A DNA stretch of 21,593 nt, from the NCBI RefSeq assembly GCF_008831285.2, contig NW_022204654.1, positions 1-21,593 on the forward strand, read 5' to 3'. This DNA comes from Nymphaea colorata (Eukaryota > Streptophyta > Magnoliopsida > Nymphaeales > Nymphaeaceae). Positions within the stretch are counted from its first letter, which is position 1; each line of letters starts with the position of its first letter. The translations under genes were made by a program, and so were the position numbers. A model generated the notes under the pieces. That model had not been told where the DNA came from, ran no database searches, and saw only the letters and a program-made list of their open reading frames with translations. Shown piece by piece: positions 13,384-21,593 of this stretch.

Positions 13384-14253
13384 ATGGCAGAAGATATCGT
13401 ATAATTTGACTTTCCCGAAGATTTGCCAATAGAAAAAAGGAAGGAAATCATGGATAAGGCGGAAAAGCTAGATCTTGATAAAAGCTCATGGGGTGTTGGT
13501 AAATAGCTGCTAAGATAGTATTCAGCGAATAGCATCTATGCAGGACGGTCGTCAACTACGCCACAATTGTCCGAGCTGAAAGCATTCATTTAAGTAAATC
13601 AATCTTGATGAAGATATTCCTCATCCTAGCTACATCTTGCAGCCGAAGATATCGTTTGAACAGCTGACCAATCTCGAGATGGGTTTGCCTATGTTGATAT
13701 AGAGAGTGCAACTTGGTGAGCATAGAGTTTTTGATGGGTCTGAATGCACCACTACTCGAAAATTTGGATTTAAGTATAGATTTTATGAATAGGCAATAAT
13801 TTGATCACAAACTGTAGCCCTCAGAAAGTGCAAATTTCCCAATATTCGACAGCTAAAACTCTGTATTGATGCATAATGTAGAATACAACAGGATAGTTGA
13901 CTGCGACTGTCTTTCTAAACATTCGAAACTCTTAAAGGTTTATCCTTTACCTCTAAGAGTAAAAAAGTCATAATGAAGATTCGATAGTACAACAATAAGC
14001 TATACTTGAACTTTTTAGCCAAGCTGCAGATGAAACCTTTGAAGATATGTAAATGAAGCTTATTTATATTGTGAAAGCTAGAGTAGAATCGAAAATAATG
14101 CTTCTGGAGAATGATCAAATAATTGAAAAGCAAGACAGAAATGGGGATTAAGATTTACAAGTTCGGAAGGTATGGAGCAATGTGATAAAATTGATATAAA
14201 AATCATTGAATTCAATACCATCAGTCTTAATTTGGCATCACTCATTTCTTTGA
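13384..14253 (+). CDS. Unknown acidic protein, frame-broken
   Basis: It starts 52 bp after the protease stop, in the same direction. The N-terminal part is clear: MAEDIVEFDFPEDLPIEKR, then GVGKELLREYSANSIYAGR, INLDEDIPHPSYILQPK and ERVQLGEHRVFDGS. Beyond that, segments with a Cys-rich DCDCLSKHSK and a basic stretch ending KLQMKPLKICK can be read after single-base corrections near 13602, 13793 and 13965. A 29 nt GT..AG segment (14049-14077) may be an intron leading to a last charged exon with TGA at 14251-14253; otherwise the protein ends at TGA 14054-14056. No family is recognised. If the longer form is right, it overlaps the convergent gene by 12 bp. Confidence 0.45.
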
Positions 14254-15194
14254 TATGCATTTTTGAGATGGCTTCGTCCTTGGAGATAGCAAACTCAATT
14301 TAGATTTAGATTTTTCCTTAGAGGAAATCCCTGAGAGACCAGTCAACTTCTTCTTCGCATCCTTTCTGGGAGGATTGAAATTGATATCAGTGCCATAGTA
14401 TTCTGTAAATACCTTTTCTTCAAAGGTTTCAGCCTCCGTACTGGTCTTTAGATTACTTTGACTCTTGGAATTGGCTAGGCCTATCTTATGGGATAAGCTT
14501 TTGCTCTTGCTTTTCCTAGGCTCCACAAGTTGCTTATTTTTTGATTGTGATTTGGCATCTTGAGGCGGTAGAAGTTCCTAAGCTAATGGCTAGCTTTACT
14601 TTCCTTTTTATTCTTGCTCTTGTTGAAATGGAGCGTGAGCTTGACAAGTTATTGCTCAGATTCTTGCTATCGGTGATACTGACAATTTTTTCTTTATTTT
14701 TTGTATCCTTCTTGTGGAAATCGATGATAAGATCCCCGTAATAATCGTTGAAATCCTGTAGGTTTTCCTTGCTGATGGACTTATTGGTGAATTCCTTGGT
14801 GACCTTGAGGTAGGAGAGGGTCTTGGATTTATTGTTCTGGATGACATCAATGGAGTTATTAGGATTTTCGTCATAGATGTTATAGGATTCGGCCTCGAAG
14901 CTAAGTCCTTCTCCATCCTCGAAAGGTCTTTTAGAAATTGTTGAGAGCATTATTCGGTTTTGGGGTGTTTTGGCGAATGATGCTTTTACTGGTGTTGTGT
15001 TGTATCTGTTTGATCTTGTTGAAGACATTTTGGCGTGCAGTGGTGGGGTCAGGAGGCTCCTATTTATTTTTTGGAGTTGATTGATTATTTTCCAAAAGGG
15101 AACGTACGCTGAAATCGAGGTGGTCTTGGTGGGATTAATTCTTGTCGATTATGGAGAAATTCATGGAGTCGTCTTCATTGTTCTATGCGTTCAT
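14242..15194 (-). CDS. Lys/Ser-rich protein, probably disordered
   Basis: This encodes about 310 residues, polar almost throughout, rich in Ser, Lys, Asn and Thr, with no hydrophobic core or TM helix. The C-terminal third is strongly basic (PRKSKSKSLSHKIG, KEKSKSKLSL). A 22 nt intron at 14578-14599 joins KRK to ELLPPQDAK in frame. The stop is TGA 14242-14244. The start is uncertain: ATG 15192-15194 opens an acidic N-terminus (MNAENNEDDSMNFSIIDK) that needs one frame correction near 14925, whereas ATG 15026-15028 gives an uninterrupted but shorter frame. The upstream start leaves 57 bp to the divergent small gene, as usual here. No family is recognised; such composition is common in nuclear or cytoskeleton-linked proteins. 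Confidence 0.52.
14578..14599 (-). other. 22 nt intron (Lys/Ser-rich gene)
   Basis: On the minus strand it begins GTAAAGCTAG and ends TTAGCTTAG. Removal joins two long open segments whose composition matches. Confidence 0.75.
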
Positions 15195-15251
15195 ATTAAA
15201 TATAATAATTATCCCAGAAACAGTAACTAATTTGATTTAATCATATATGAA

Positions 15252-15607
15252 ATGGGCAAATTGGTTACTTTTTAATAGTATTGCCAAGCAGGAAGAAAAT
15301 AAAGGGGTATAACAGTCCATAAAGGAAAGAAAGAATGGTTAGATGGAATTAAATGAGAATAAGAAGGAATAAGTCACTCGAGCAATGGCGGTGATCGGCG
15401 GTGATCGCTCCTAAACTACATATTTTGGTTCCTACCTAGTCACATTGACAAAAGCTGTATTAAAGACGTAGCTAATGAGCAGGTTCTTGCGAGAGGATGA
15501 TCATCCTTGATCTCCAGAGTGATATCCAGTTATGAAGGAATGAAAAGGAAAATATGACCGTATTGGCTGGGATGGCCGGAATTCGGTTGAAGATGGTGGA
15601 AAATTGA
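15252..15607 (+). CDS. Small orphan protein between opposed genes
   Basis: This is a product of about 115 residues that fills the gap between two minus-strand genes, starting 57 bp from one start and stopping 9 bp short of the other stop. It reads MGKLVT, then LFNSIAKQEENKGVEQSIK, a charged helix, then TRAMAVIGGDRSETTYFG and LTKAVLKTELMSRFLREDD, ending near VLAGMAGIRLKMVEN before TGA 15605-15607. Single-base corrections are needed near 15272, 15508 and 15555. A perfect tandem 10 bp repeat (GGCGGTGATC at 15387-15406) lies inside it. No family is recognised. The neat fit into the gap is the main argument that it is real. Confidence 0.35.
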
Positions 15608-15616
15608 TGAATTTAT

Positions 15617-16770
15617 TCATTATATTAAATCAGGAGTCTTCAAGGAGAATTTAGGCCTTCGGTATGCTTGCTGGTGAGAAAATTGAACAGTTGGAGGGAT
15701 TACTATGCGCTCAGTGTTGGGAGGCTTAGGATAGTGGGTGACATTGGCTGGCATGATGAGTGGAGGGACCATAGGGTGAGGAGCCGGCATCACATTATAG
15801 AAATTGAAAACTGGCGTCGGGAGTTGGTGCACAATCGGCTCCACTTTTTGCAGCTAAAATGGTGGCTTCGGGATGATCACCTACTTTCGTATTTGGTTTC
15901 TTGCAATATCTTCTCTTGGGGTTACTTGTTGCACAACAATTTCGTTCTTCCGTTAAGGCACAACTTCAACTGGAGCGGCATTTCTGGTTTAATTTTCTTT
16001 TCAGGCAGTTCCTACTTTTTTTCTGGCAATTTCATGAGCGTTTAGTGAGTCTTCTGCATGTTCTTGAGTTCTCCTTTGATTTCCTGGATGCTGGTGAATA
16101 TTTCTCGATGCTTGCCCATGCTTTCGCTCTTCTTGCGTTCCTCAGCCAGTCTCTCCTCGAGCATGTGCAGGTTGATTCTGTTAATCTTCTGCTTTTCGAT
16201 GAAACAGCAGGCCTTAGGTGGTTTCGCGCTCCCTCTCTTTCTTGATCTGCTGCATGAAGGTTCCAGTTTGGCAACGCGTTTATTCAATTGAAGAGTTTCG
16301 ATGGGTTTTTCTGGCTTCAAGGGGGGCACTCTGTTCTTGACTTATAGTTTTTAAGTGATCTCATCTAAAATTTTATTTCTCTGTTAGTTGATGGCCTTCA
16401 CGAGTGGCCTCGCGGATGCGAATGCGGGATTCTTTTCTTTTCGAGTGATGATTTGATGTTTCTGAGAATCTCCATCGACTTTTCCTTGTGGAGCTGCGAT
16501 TAGTGGATCTCCGAGATGGAGTCGTCGCACTCCTTGATGCGTTTCTGCAGGAAAGAGACGTCCGTGGGAACTGGCTGGCCTAAGCGGAGCACGTGGAATT
16601 GCAGCTGCTTGTATGAGAAGGCAAGGGATCGGAGACGATACCTACTGAAACAGCTTTTAATGAGAGTGATGGCGAGGGCATTCTTGAGGGATTTCTCCAG
16701 GGAAATGGGGGCTGAGGAGGAGATTTCTGGTATAAGTGGCGGTTGCGGTGGTGTGTTGGTAATGGTCCAT
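15617..16770 (-). CDS. Coiled-coil protein with Pro-rich tail
   Basis: This encodes about 380 residues. After a short polar start comes a helical region with an IQ-like basic stretch (TLIKSCFSRYRLRSLAFSYK), then long charged helices (LQKRIKECDDSISEI, EEITEKLEVKNR-type, INRINLHMLEERLAEERKK, IFTSIQEIKGELKNM), then a Glu/Lys/Pro linker and a Pro/Met-rich C-terminus (NVMPAPHPMVPPLIMP) ending in TAA (Glu) and TGA 15617-15619. This is typical of cytoskeletal or basal-body scaffold proteins, but no named family fits. The start ATG 16768-16770 faces the divergent coiled-coil gene 108 bp away. Frame breaks lie near 16710, 16430, 16265, 16205, 16018 and 15985. Confidence 0.55.
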
Positions 16771-16878
16771 CCTGCAGACTTAGCAATTTTATAAATATAT
16801 CAATGATTACTGAATAATTTTTATGTTTATGGATCTGTTCTCACAGCCTCATTTCTATAATCATATTTAAACGTCATC
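16771..16878. promoter_or_regulatory. Bidirectional upstream region of two coiled-coil genes
   Basis: These 108 AT-rich bp hold the 5' ends of two divergent genes that both encode coiled-coil proteins. Shared control is possible but not shown. No specific element can be named. Confidence 0.35.
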
Positions 16879-17642
16879 ATGATCAATCACAAATCAATGC
16901 AAGTGCGCTGCTCCATGGACGAACCCATACAACTACTCGTCGATAAATTGGCATCCAAATCAGCGACTCTACATCTTCTGGGTACTCCTCGCCAAGACTC
17001 AGCAAAATTACAATCAACTCTATCATGCCTACAATTAAAAAGTCACGGAAATACAACGACTACAACTAGAGAATGAGACACTCAGGAAAGAGAAAACGAA
17101 CCTGAGAACCGCCTCACCACCTCCCGAAGAAAGCTTCTTCAAGGAAAGGTTTTTGTACATGGAAAAAAGTTGCGAGGACTTCAAACTAGAAGTATTTTTT
17201 AGCCCATTTAGATGGAAAGATTGCGAGGATAAAACCGGGAACTGAAGAAGGACAACCAGAAGTGCCACGAGGACAACTTCCAACTGCAGAGTTGCTGCAG
17301 CAGCTACGCTAGTAAAACTCTCTGCAGCGAAACCACATCGAAAAGTTCTCGCACAGCTCAAAAGCGCCCAAAACGAGGTGAACGCCATGACCAAGGTCTA
17401 CGAGGAGCTGGGCCAAAAGGAAATGATCGTCAGCAAGTACATCGAACGGTAGCGGGAACTCATGGGCAAGATCGAAGAGCTGGAGTCCGAAATCGATGCT
17501 CATACTGAAGAGGATAGCTAATAAGGCGAGGTATGAGAAGGTCGTGAAGGAGTCGATGGTCAACGTCAAGAATAAGGTGATCGAAACTCTGCCGGGGACG
17601 CTGCAGGCCAACAAGTACAAGGTCCAAATCATTAGTTCATGA
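16879..17642 (+). CDS. Coiled-coil protein, unknown function
   Basis: This encodes about 245 residues. A short N-terminal part (MINHKSMQVRCSMDEPIQLL, then RLYIFWVLLAKTQQNYNQLY) is followed by almost continuous heptad-like helix: EKVTEIQRLQLENETLRKEK, ENRELKKDNQKCHEDN, QLKSAQNEVNAMTKVYEELG, ERERELMGKIEELESEID and YEKVVKESMVNVKNKVIETL. One exact 20 nt intron (17192-17211) joins FKLE to MERLRGENREL. The stop is TGA 17640-17642. Frame corrections are needed near 16945, 17298, 17355 and 17520. The protein resembles myosin-tail-like or ciliary coiled-coil proteins in general character only. Confidence 0.57.
17192..17211 (+). other. 20 nt intron (coiled-coil gene)
   Basis: This reads GTATTTTTTAGCCCATTTAG. 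Removal joins two coiled-coil segments in frame; retention leads to TGA. Confidence 0.9.
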
Positions 17643-17651
17643 TCGTGTTTA

Positions 17652-18660
17652 TGGAGCCCTCATTCATCTACTCAGCGCGTTCGTTTGCCAATTAACTGCA
17701 GATTTTTCCTCTTATATAACCCTGCTGAATTTCCATCAACTAAATCATCCAATTATTTTTACTGAAAGCATTAATGAGGGCTAAGCTGGCTCATTTCTCA
17801 GCTTACTCTTTTTTCCTGCATGGCTAGGGCACCGTCAACGAGGTAATCTTCCTGTTTTCGGTGTTGAATTTATATTTGTTAATTATTTTATATCTGGTGA
17901 GGCAGTGAGGAGCTTCAGTATTCGGATTGTTCGACTTCATCTTGGGTTAATTTTTGCGTATAATATTCACTTGCGCTCCAAACTCAATATATTCTATTAT
18001 ATTTTTTAAAATGAAGTTAAGACCGCCATCGAAAACCTTCCATTCCATCCATGTGAACATTTTATTTTTTTCTATTCTAAAAGCCTTGATGGTAGGGCAA
18101 ACCACCAAAAGCTAGGGTATTTTTTGCGTGCAATTTTTTGATATGAGTTGAGCGGATCCGAATTGCGAGAAGTATGGGTGTTGAGATGATAATGATAAAG
18201 TCAATGCATTACTTCCGTGGAGGTGGTAGCTACGCTCAAGGATAGGATGGAATTGGCTATTCCGTCCTCCATTGCCTTAGATATGTGTTAAGCCGGACCG
18301 TTTCCTCTTCGCTTGATTTCCAATCGAGTTAAGCCATTCTTAACATCATAATTATAATACGAGTAATAAAATGCCTTGTTTTTTAGCGATGTGTAATAAT
18401 ATTCTAAAGATAAGTCAAGTAAGTTATTCATAATTTATACGCAAAATAATGCAGTTAGTATGGTCGATGGGTCCGTATTATTGTTGCAAGGATAAATCAC
18501 GCGTAACTGCACTATTGTTCACTCCTGCCTAAATGAATATCTTGAGCCAATTTTATGTTTTGACTTCTAACCAAATCGTTTAGAAAGGTGCCCTGCGGGT
18601 TGGCGCATCGTTAGCCGCTGTTCTACTTTTCAAGTTGTGCGTTTATAATTAACAGGCCTA
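17652..18660 (+). CDS. Possible intron-rich gene, model unresolved
   Basis: About 1 kb, more AT-rich than its neighbours, with no single long frame. Plus-strand exon-like pieces are separated by T-rich GT..AG segments of 24-36 nt. ATG 17652 (MEPSFIYSARSFANE) lies 10 bp past the previous stop. Best pieces are KTAIENLPFHP, then SLMVGQTTKSE and VERIRIARSMGVEMIMIKSM, which join in frame if 18053-18083 and 18117-18147 are removed. Other pieces are VVATLKDRMELAIPSSIAL and a hydrophobic LRVGASLAAVLLFK near 18600. A competing minus-strand frame (start near 18068, stop 17791) is also open. I cannot give a product; part of the stretch may be non-coding. Confidence 0.25.
18053..18083 (+). other. Candidate 31 nt intron
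   Basis: It starts GTGAACATTTT and ends TTCTAAAAG, T-rich inside. Together with the candidate at 18117-18147 it joins three exon-like pieces in one frame. Confidence 0.35.
18117..18147 (+). other. Candidate 31 nt intron
   Basis: It starts GTATTTTTTGCG and ends TTGATATGAG. Removal joins TTKSE to VERIRIARSMG in frame; it has the same length as the candidate 33 bp upstream. Confidence 0.35.
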
Positions 18661-18689
18661 ATTTATTTATATTATTAATATTATACAAG

Positions 18690-19364
18690 ATGAGCTTCTA
18701 TTATTTTTTGCAGCCATCTCTCGACGCCGTGACCCCATTCCAGCCTATTTTCTACCTGCACCCCTAATTCCAGCAACCCGCCACCAATTTTCTCATTATT
18801 AATCCAAGTAATCCTTCACAAGTGGAATAAAAGCAAAATTTCATTCTACAGGCAAATGCCACCACCCGAGAATCACTCCAACAAGACGAAGAAGAAAAAG
18901 CTAAAATTCCCAAAAAAAAGAGAGCTATAAAGGTAATCCACCCTCTATTCAGAAAGAAAAGGATGAGAACTTCGGATGGAGGAATCAGAACAAAGATAGA
19001 AATATTATGTCTAATATCTTGAAAGCCTTCATCATTTACCTCTTAGAGCATGACCAAACCAAGAAATTCATACAGGAACTCTATAAAAAACTCGATCTCC
19101 AAAGTGGCGTTTCAGACTTTTTTCCTTTGTTTAGATCAATTCCCCCTCACAAAGTCATATATCAGTCCCAAGCAACTCCGCACCTTTCTAAGAGACCCCT
19201 CCCAGCCGGAAAGCCTCGTAACCGTGTTCAAGATGGCCCTCGTGCGGTTCCTGCGCATGGACTACAGCCTCATCCTGCTTAAGTCCACCAAAATCAAAAG
19301 GAGGAGCAAACTGGAGCAGATGAAGAAAAGCAGAGACCTAATCTAGGCTCTCTTCTCTAAATGA
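18690..19364 (+). CDS. Unknown protein, Gln/Lys-rich, possibly nuclear
   Basis: This encodes about 218 residues. An aromatic and Gln/Pro-rich N-terminus (MSFYYFLQPSLDAVTPFQP) leads to a charged linker with a basic patch (KAKIPKKKRAIK) resembling a nuclear localisation signal. A 20 nt intron (18933-18952) follows, then a helical C-terminal domain: MSNILKAFIIYLLEHDQTKK, FIQELYKKLDL, SPKQLRTFLRDPSQPESL, MALVRFLRMDYSLILL and a basic end before TAG (Glu) and TGA 19362-19364. One frame correction is needed in the T run near 19122. No family is recognised. The helical domain preceded by an NLS-like patch suggests a nuclear adaptor, but this is only inference. Confidence 0.57.
18933..18952 (+). other. 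20 nt intron
   Basis: This reads GTAATCCACCCTCTATTCAG. Removal joins KKKRAIK to KEKDENFGWRNQNK in frame; retention brings TGA about 25 codons later. Confidence 0.9.
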
Positions 19365-19407
19365 TAATCTATCCTTAAGTTTTAACCCCACCCCGCTTAC
19401 ATCAGCA

Positions 19408-20385
19408 TGCATGCCCATATGGTGAAAGTTGTTTCCGGAGGGAAAGGGAAGCCCAGATGATAAATGGACCCAAAATGCCGAGAAAGGATGGGCCGGATGG
19501 GCGCAACTCCATTTGGCATTTGTGGAATCCGATGATGGAAATGACAGTTATATAACACATCTGGTTTTAAACTTTGCTCATTTTTTCGAATTGAAATTAA
19601 AGCCAACAACTTGTACTGGATTCGACGATTTTGATTAAATCGGATATGCGGGACCCGGAAGAAGAGAGAAGCGGTCATTTGATGTTACATGGGATTGCTA
19701 CGCGAAAATCAGCAAGAAAGTCAGTGCTTTTTACATTGAACTAATTTAATTTTATTTTGTTACGCTATGCTCTCACTTTATTATACGTTTAAAATCCCCC
19801 CAAAGGCCTTTATACGCCGTTTCCCGAAGAGTAACACCATATCTTCGTGATTATTCGAGCCAAGGAACTCATTTCCGTGGCGTGATTCCACCTACTTCAC
19901 TGAAATAAAAGTTATCAAGCCGATATTTCAGACCCTTGGCCCATCTTGCCTCTTAATTGATGATTAAGCATCAATAAACCGATTTTAATTGGAATTGCAG
20001 TGTTTTGGTTGGGGATCAGGGAAATAGGTTCCATATATAAACCTTGAAAATTCATTCTTGAAATAGTGATTTTTCAACAGGAAAAGTTTAACCAAGCTCT
20101 GGGTGTTCCGATTTTCTCATTCTTTTCCAAATCTAAGGCGAAATATAATTTTAATAATGAGTAGATTGTTTGAAATGGCTCGACCAGCAACGATCAAAAG
20201 ACACCAAGCACGCATAATTTAGAAAGATTATTGGAATTGACTTAATGGCGAAGTTGCCTGCCTTGTAGATTGACGATTGGGAGTTTAAATGTACATATGA
20301 TCATCATTTCTTATTCTACGTTGAGAAATCTATGCCCTGGGACTGTAATACTGACCGGCCCTCTCGATATCTTTCTCCAGATTGA
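19408..20385 (+). CDS. Unknown globular protein, frame-broken
   Basis: This encodes about 320 residues, mixed alpha/beta in character and without TM helices. Convincing segments in order: DDKWTQNAEKGWAGWAQLHL, FVESDDGNDSYITHLVLNF, PTTCTGFDDFDEIGYAGPGR, KRSFDVTWDCYAKISKK, GLYTPFPEEEHHIFVIIRAK, WRDSTYFTEIKVIKPIFQ, CLLIDDEASINRFELELQCF, EKFNQALGVPIFSFFSKS, CLKWLDQQRSKDTKHAEF and IDDWEFKCTYDHHFLFYV, to TGA 20383-20385. Corrections are needed near 19425, 19715, 19878, 20050 and 20163. The acidic and aromatic pattern looks like a conserved enzyme or binding domain, but I do not recognise a family. Its last 82 bp overlap the end of the opposite DPM3-like gene. Confidence 0.5.
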
Positions 20386-20605
20386 TCCTCTCTTCTGGGT
20401 ATTGCTTGATTTTGATGATACTGCCGATAATGTCTATGGCGGCGTAGGCAGCAAGAACCACCAGGCAGGTAATCGGTACGGCGATCCATTGCTCAAAGGT
20501 TAAGTAGTTGCTGGAGTGCATCCAGAGGAGGAAAGAGAGGATAAGAAGTGCATTATCCGCTGCCATCGCTTCATGCCTAATAATTATATCACCAAACGAC
20601 TCCAT
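20304..20605 (-). CDS. DPM3: DPM3-like dolichol-phosphate mannose synthase subunit
   Basis: This encodes about 99 residues, the usual DPM3 size. Two hydrophobic helices (ALLILSFLLWMHSS; VPITCLVVLAAYAAIDIIG) are followed by a charged cytosolic tail with YPEERINLEKDIERA and an ending GIDFSTENKK. This fits the DPM3 pattern (CPEA..EL..EI.EA...L...GID). DPM3 anchors the catalytic subunit DPM1 at the ER membrane, where dolichol-phosphate mannose is made for N-glycans and GPI anchors. ATG 20603-20605 opens the frame; a Met 13 residues in could also start it. One frame correction near 20338 restores the GID ending and TGA 20304-20306. Short two-helix proteins are hard to assign by eye, so the call rests on the tail. 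Confidence 0.62.
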
Positions 20606-20658
20606 ATAATTCCATTAAGTAAAATGCTGATTTTTTATCAATTACTAAGAAATAAATA

Positions 20659-21475
20659 ATGTCCATCCACAATTAATCAGCTATATTTTTTGTCATATTT
20701 TCCAAAGCTGTCACTCAATTATATCACTTATTTAAATAACTAGCAACCATCCTTAGGTAGCAACTATCCATGTCCATCCTTTCAGTACAGTTTAATCGAT
20801 TCAGAACTCCAACTACTAGCAGACAGTCCAAGCGATCAGCAGACTCAAGCAAATGCTGCACTAGCAATCCGTCCAAGAAATGCAGAAGTATGAAGTTATC
20901 GCAATCAAGACCAAGATAATCTAAGAGCAACTGCTATAGCACAGCTAGCAGTCGATAAGCATGGTACGGATGGGTTGAAATAGAGACTGACTGCTCACGC
21001 AAAATTGATCAATTTGCTTACGATGTTAAGGTCAAGCTGAAGGAACTCAAGGAAGGCTCAAACCAGAAGGAAGTTGAAACCGATCTTGCGAAGGAGATGA
21101 AGGAACTCTAGAACTGCAGAGATAAACTGTGTAAATGCTTAAAAATCAGAATTAAGTCACTGCTGAAAAACTGGAAAAGGAAATTAACTCAATCCAGCAA
21201 AGCTTTGAATATAAGGTGAAAGTAGAAAGGGAAGCATTTGCCAGCAAAGAAAAGGATTGAAGGAAGAAGTGGGGAAGATAAGATAAAAATTGGCTAAAAA
21301 TTAATATGAGCGTCGGTCCTAATAGTTAGTTGTAGTTTTGGAATAGATGAAGACGAGCCTAGACAAGCAAATGGGTGATTTGAGATCCAAAAGAAAGTAA
21401 AAAAAGTAAAAATTCCTTCAACTTCTATAAGCCATCATCCTGAAATGCAAGTAGACGCATTAATCAAAGAAATGA
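20659..21475 (+). CDS. Coiled-coil protein next to the right telomere
   Basis: This encodes about 265 residues ending only 50 bp before the telomere. After an N-terminal stretch (MSIHNESAIFFVIFSKAVTQ) it is almost all charged helix with heptad character: TVQAISRLKQMLHEQSVQEM, IIEEQLLEHSEQSISM, DQFAYDVKVKLKELKEGS, EVETDLAKEMKELENCRDKL, AEKLEKEINSIQQSFEYK, LKEEVGKIREKLAKNEYE and KTSLDKQMGDLRSKRK. TAA/TAG are very frequent and fit Glu at the charged positions. The stop is TGA 21473-21475. A possible 19 nt intron (GTAAATGCTTAAAAATCAG, near 21130) and several frame corrections (near 20790, 20970, 21257) are needed. It starts 53 bp from the divergent DPM3-like gene. No family is recognised. Confidence 0.55.
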
Positions 21476-21525
21476 TGATTTTCATGTTATATTCATCCAT
21501 ATCCCATATTTCTTAACCAAACCCT

Positions 21526-21593
21526 GGGGTTGGGGTTGGGGTTGGGGTTGGGGTTGGGGTTGGGGTTGGGGTTGGGGTTGGGTTGGGGTTGGG
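21526..21593. repeat. Right telomere, GGGGTT repeats
   Basis: G-strand repeats run to the end of the window and are complementary to the left end. One unit at 21580-21584 is GGGTT instead of GGGGTT. With the left telomere this shows the molecule is complete. Confidence 0.97.

Noticed and set aside
17791-18068. Minus-strand open frame starting MFTWMEWKVFDGG
   Set aside because: It is open, but plus-strand exons with joinable introns cover the same bases and fit better. With TGA the only stop, a frame this long can occur by chance. Kept as a competing model only.

Overview
This window is a complete, short linear eukaryotic chromosome. It opens with CCCCAA repeats and closes with GGGGTT repeats, so both telomeres are present. 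Between them lie about 19 tightly packed genes on both strands, cut by tiny introns that are mostly exactly 20 nt. Two telomeres on a 21.6 kb molecule, minute GT..AG introns and in-frame TAA/TAG codons throughout mark it as a somatic (macronuclear) chromosome of a ciliate. TGA is the only stop. At conserved positions of the ubiquitin-protease gene, TAG and TAA stand where the family has Glu, not Gln. That matches the peritrich nuclear code (NCBI table 30, UAR = Glu), so I infer a peritrich ciliate of the Carchesium/Campanella/Vorticella type.

Layout, left to right: telomere; HEAT-repeat karyopherin-like gene (+, 302-2903); two weak frame-broken genes (+, about 2995-4236); small Cys-rich membrane protein (+, 4350-4839); ZZ zinc-finger protein (-, 4927-5549); NOC2, a 60S ribosome-assembly factor (-, 5597-7242); SLC44 choline-transporter-like protein (-, 7360-9165); small orphan (+, 9245-9490); coiled-coil protein (-, 9481-10154); ubiquitin-specific protease with DUSP, ubiquitin-like, MYND and catalytic domains (+, 10253-13331); unknown gene (+, 13384-14253); Lys/Ser-rich protein (-, 14242-15194); small orphan (+, 15252-15607); two coiled-coil genes facing away from each other (-, 15617-16770; +, 16879-17642); a poorly resolved intron-rich stretch (+, 17652-18660); a nuclear-looking unknown (+, 18690-19364); an unknown globular protein (+, 19408-20385); DPM3-like subunit (-, 20304-20605); terminal coiled-coil gene (+, 20659-21475); telomere.

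The genes do not form a pathway. They are a mix of housekeeping functions (nuclear transport, ribosome assembly, ubiquitin removal, membrane transport, GPI/N-glycan mannose donor synthesis) with several lineage-specific coiled-coil proteins, some of which could be cytoskeletal or basal-body parts. Spacing is extreme: divergent starts are 50-110 bp apart and convergent stops are about 10 bp apart or overlapping.

One caveat applies to the whole annotation. Most genes need one to several single-base frame corrections to read through, often beside homopolymers. Because this hits strongly conserved genes too, I read it mainly as residual base errors in the sequence, not decay. CDS boundaries below are whole-gene spans including introns and frame breaks.
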